Assembly: GCA_017743275.1 (NCBI GenBank)
Contig: JAGHZG010000090.1
Span: forward strand, 1 to 6,703
DNA: 6,703 nt
Source: Chloroflexota bacterium
GTDB lineage: Bacteria; Chloroflexota; Anaerolineae; B4-G1; DUEL01
Reading direction: 5' to 3'
The number at the start of each line of letters is the position of its first letter. The first letter of the stretch is position 1. The notes below the pieces were generated by a model. It searched no databases and was not told the DNA's origin. It saw only the letters and a list, made by a program, of their open reading frames with translations. Below, piece after piece: positions 6,500-6,703 of the stretch. Position numbers and translations under genes: made by a program.

Positions 6500-6508
6500 C
6501 CACCTGAC

Positions 6509-6526
6509 CTGGGTGTGTCCCAGTTT
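6509..6526. other. small hairpin CTGGG/CCCAG
   Basis: CTGGG (6509-6513) and CCCAG (6519-6523) pair around a 5-base TGTGT loop, followed on the plus strand by TTTT. It has a terminator-like shape, but the stem is short and no plus-strand gene precedes it in the window. It could also be an operator-like dyad for the minus-strand operon. Confidence 0.3.
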
Positions 6527-6552
6527 TGTCGGGCTGGGATGCAGGCCTTTCC

Positions 6553-6703
6553 GCCTGGCCGTAAACGGCCAGGCTCAGGCAAAGATGAGGCGCTAAAGCG
6601 CCCCTCTCCGCACTGGCAACCCGCGTTCCCGCACGGCTACCGGGGGGAAGAGGGCGCTTCCAGCGCCCGGTACTTCCTCAGCCAGGCCGTTTACGGCCTG
6701 GCC
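6553..6703. repeat. palindromic element: four hairpins within a large imperfect inverted repeat
   Basis: Four hairpins fall within about 150 bases. Hairpin 1 (6553-6574) has 10-base stems GCCTGGCCGT and ACGGCCAGGC around AA. Hairpin 2 (6589-6602) has GGCGCT and AGCGCC around AA. Hairpin 3 (6652-6668) has GGGCGCT and AGCGCCC around TCC. Hairpin 4 (6681-6702) has GCCAGGCCGT and ACGGCCTGGC around TT. The right pair mirrors the left pair, so about 6553-6607 is an imperfect inverted repeat of about 6650-6702, with a spacer of about 42 bases that contains no gene. It is too short to encode a protein. It resembles a REP/BIME-like or MITE-like non-autonomous element; no transposase is visible, and the right edge of the window cuts off any extension. 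Confidence 0.8.

Noticed and set aside
6509..6526. Rho-independent terminator on the plus strand
   Set aside because: The stem is only 5 base pairs, the T run is four bases, and no plus-strand gene ends upstream in the window.
6553..6703. tRNA or known structured RNA gene
   Set aside because: The hairpins do not form a cloverleaf, and no T-loop, anticodon arm or riboswitch core is recognisable.

Overview
The window is GC-rich bacterial DNA carrying one operon read entirely right to left (minus strand). It holds six genes, separated by at most about 54 bases and in places abutting or overlapping. In transcription order they are: an alpha/beta hydrolase (5634-6431), a KASIII/FabH-like thiolase-fold enzyme (4622-5614), an AMP-forming acyl-CoA ligase (3051-4601), a second alpha/beta hydrolase (1935-2996), a second acyl-CoA ligase (411-1934), and the start of a MaoC-type hot-dog enoyl-CoA hydratase (1-414) that runs off the left edge. 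The long plus-strand open frames opposite these genes are antisense shadows.

The genes suggest acyl-thioester chemistry. The ligases would activate carboxylic acids to acyl-CoAs, the KASIII-like protein would handle an acyl group on its Cys, the MaoC protein would hydrate or dehydrate an enoyl/3-hydroxyacyl-CoA, and the Ser-His-Asp hydrolases would cut an ester, lactone or thioester. The substrate cannot be read from the sequence. The most unusual gene is the KASIII homologue. It keeps the nucleophilic Cys114 and the surrounding fold signatures, but has Thr255 and Tyr285 where the catalytic His and Asn of FabH belong. It is therefore unlikely to be a housekeeping FabH, and the operon may be a specialised, possibly undescribed, acyl-transfer or degradation pathway.

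Two intergenic gaps carry copies of one heptamer repeat (plus strand TTCACGT, variant TTTACGT). There are six units at 3015-3056, where one supplies the stop codon of the first ligase, and two units at 5619-5632, just before the KASIII gene.

The region upstream of the operon (6432-6703) has no gene. Next to the first start codon it holds a strong Shine-Dalgarno sequence, an A+T-rich patch and a small dyad. From 6553 to the right edge lies an ornate palindromic element: four hairpins arranged as a large imperfect inverted repeat.

Organism: high GC, tandem TTTCACG-type intergenic heptamers and GC-rich palindromes with small A- or T-rich loops would suit an environmental bacterium such as a Chloroflexota (Anaerolineae-like) lineage. 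This is a weak inference from general style, not from a marker gene.
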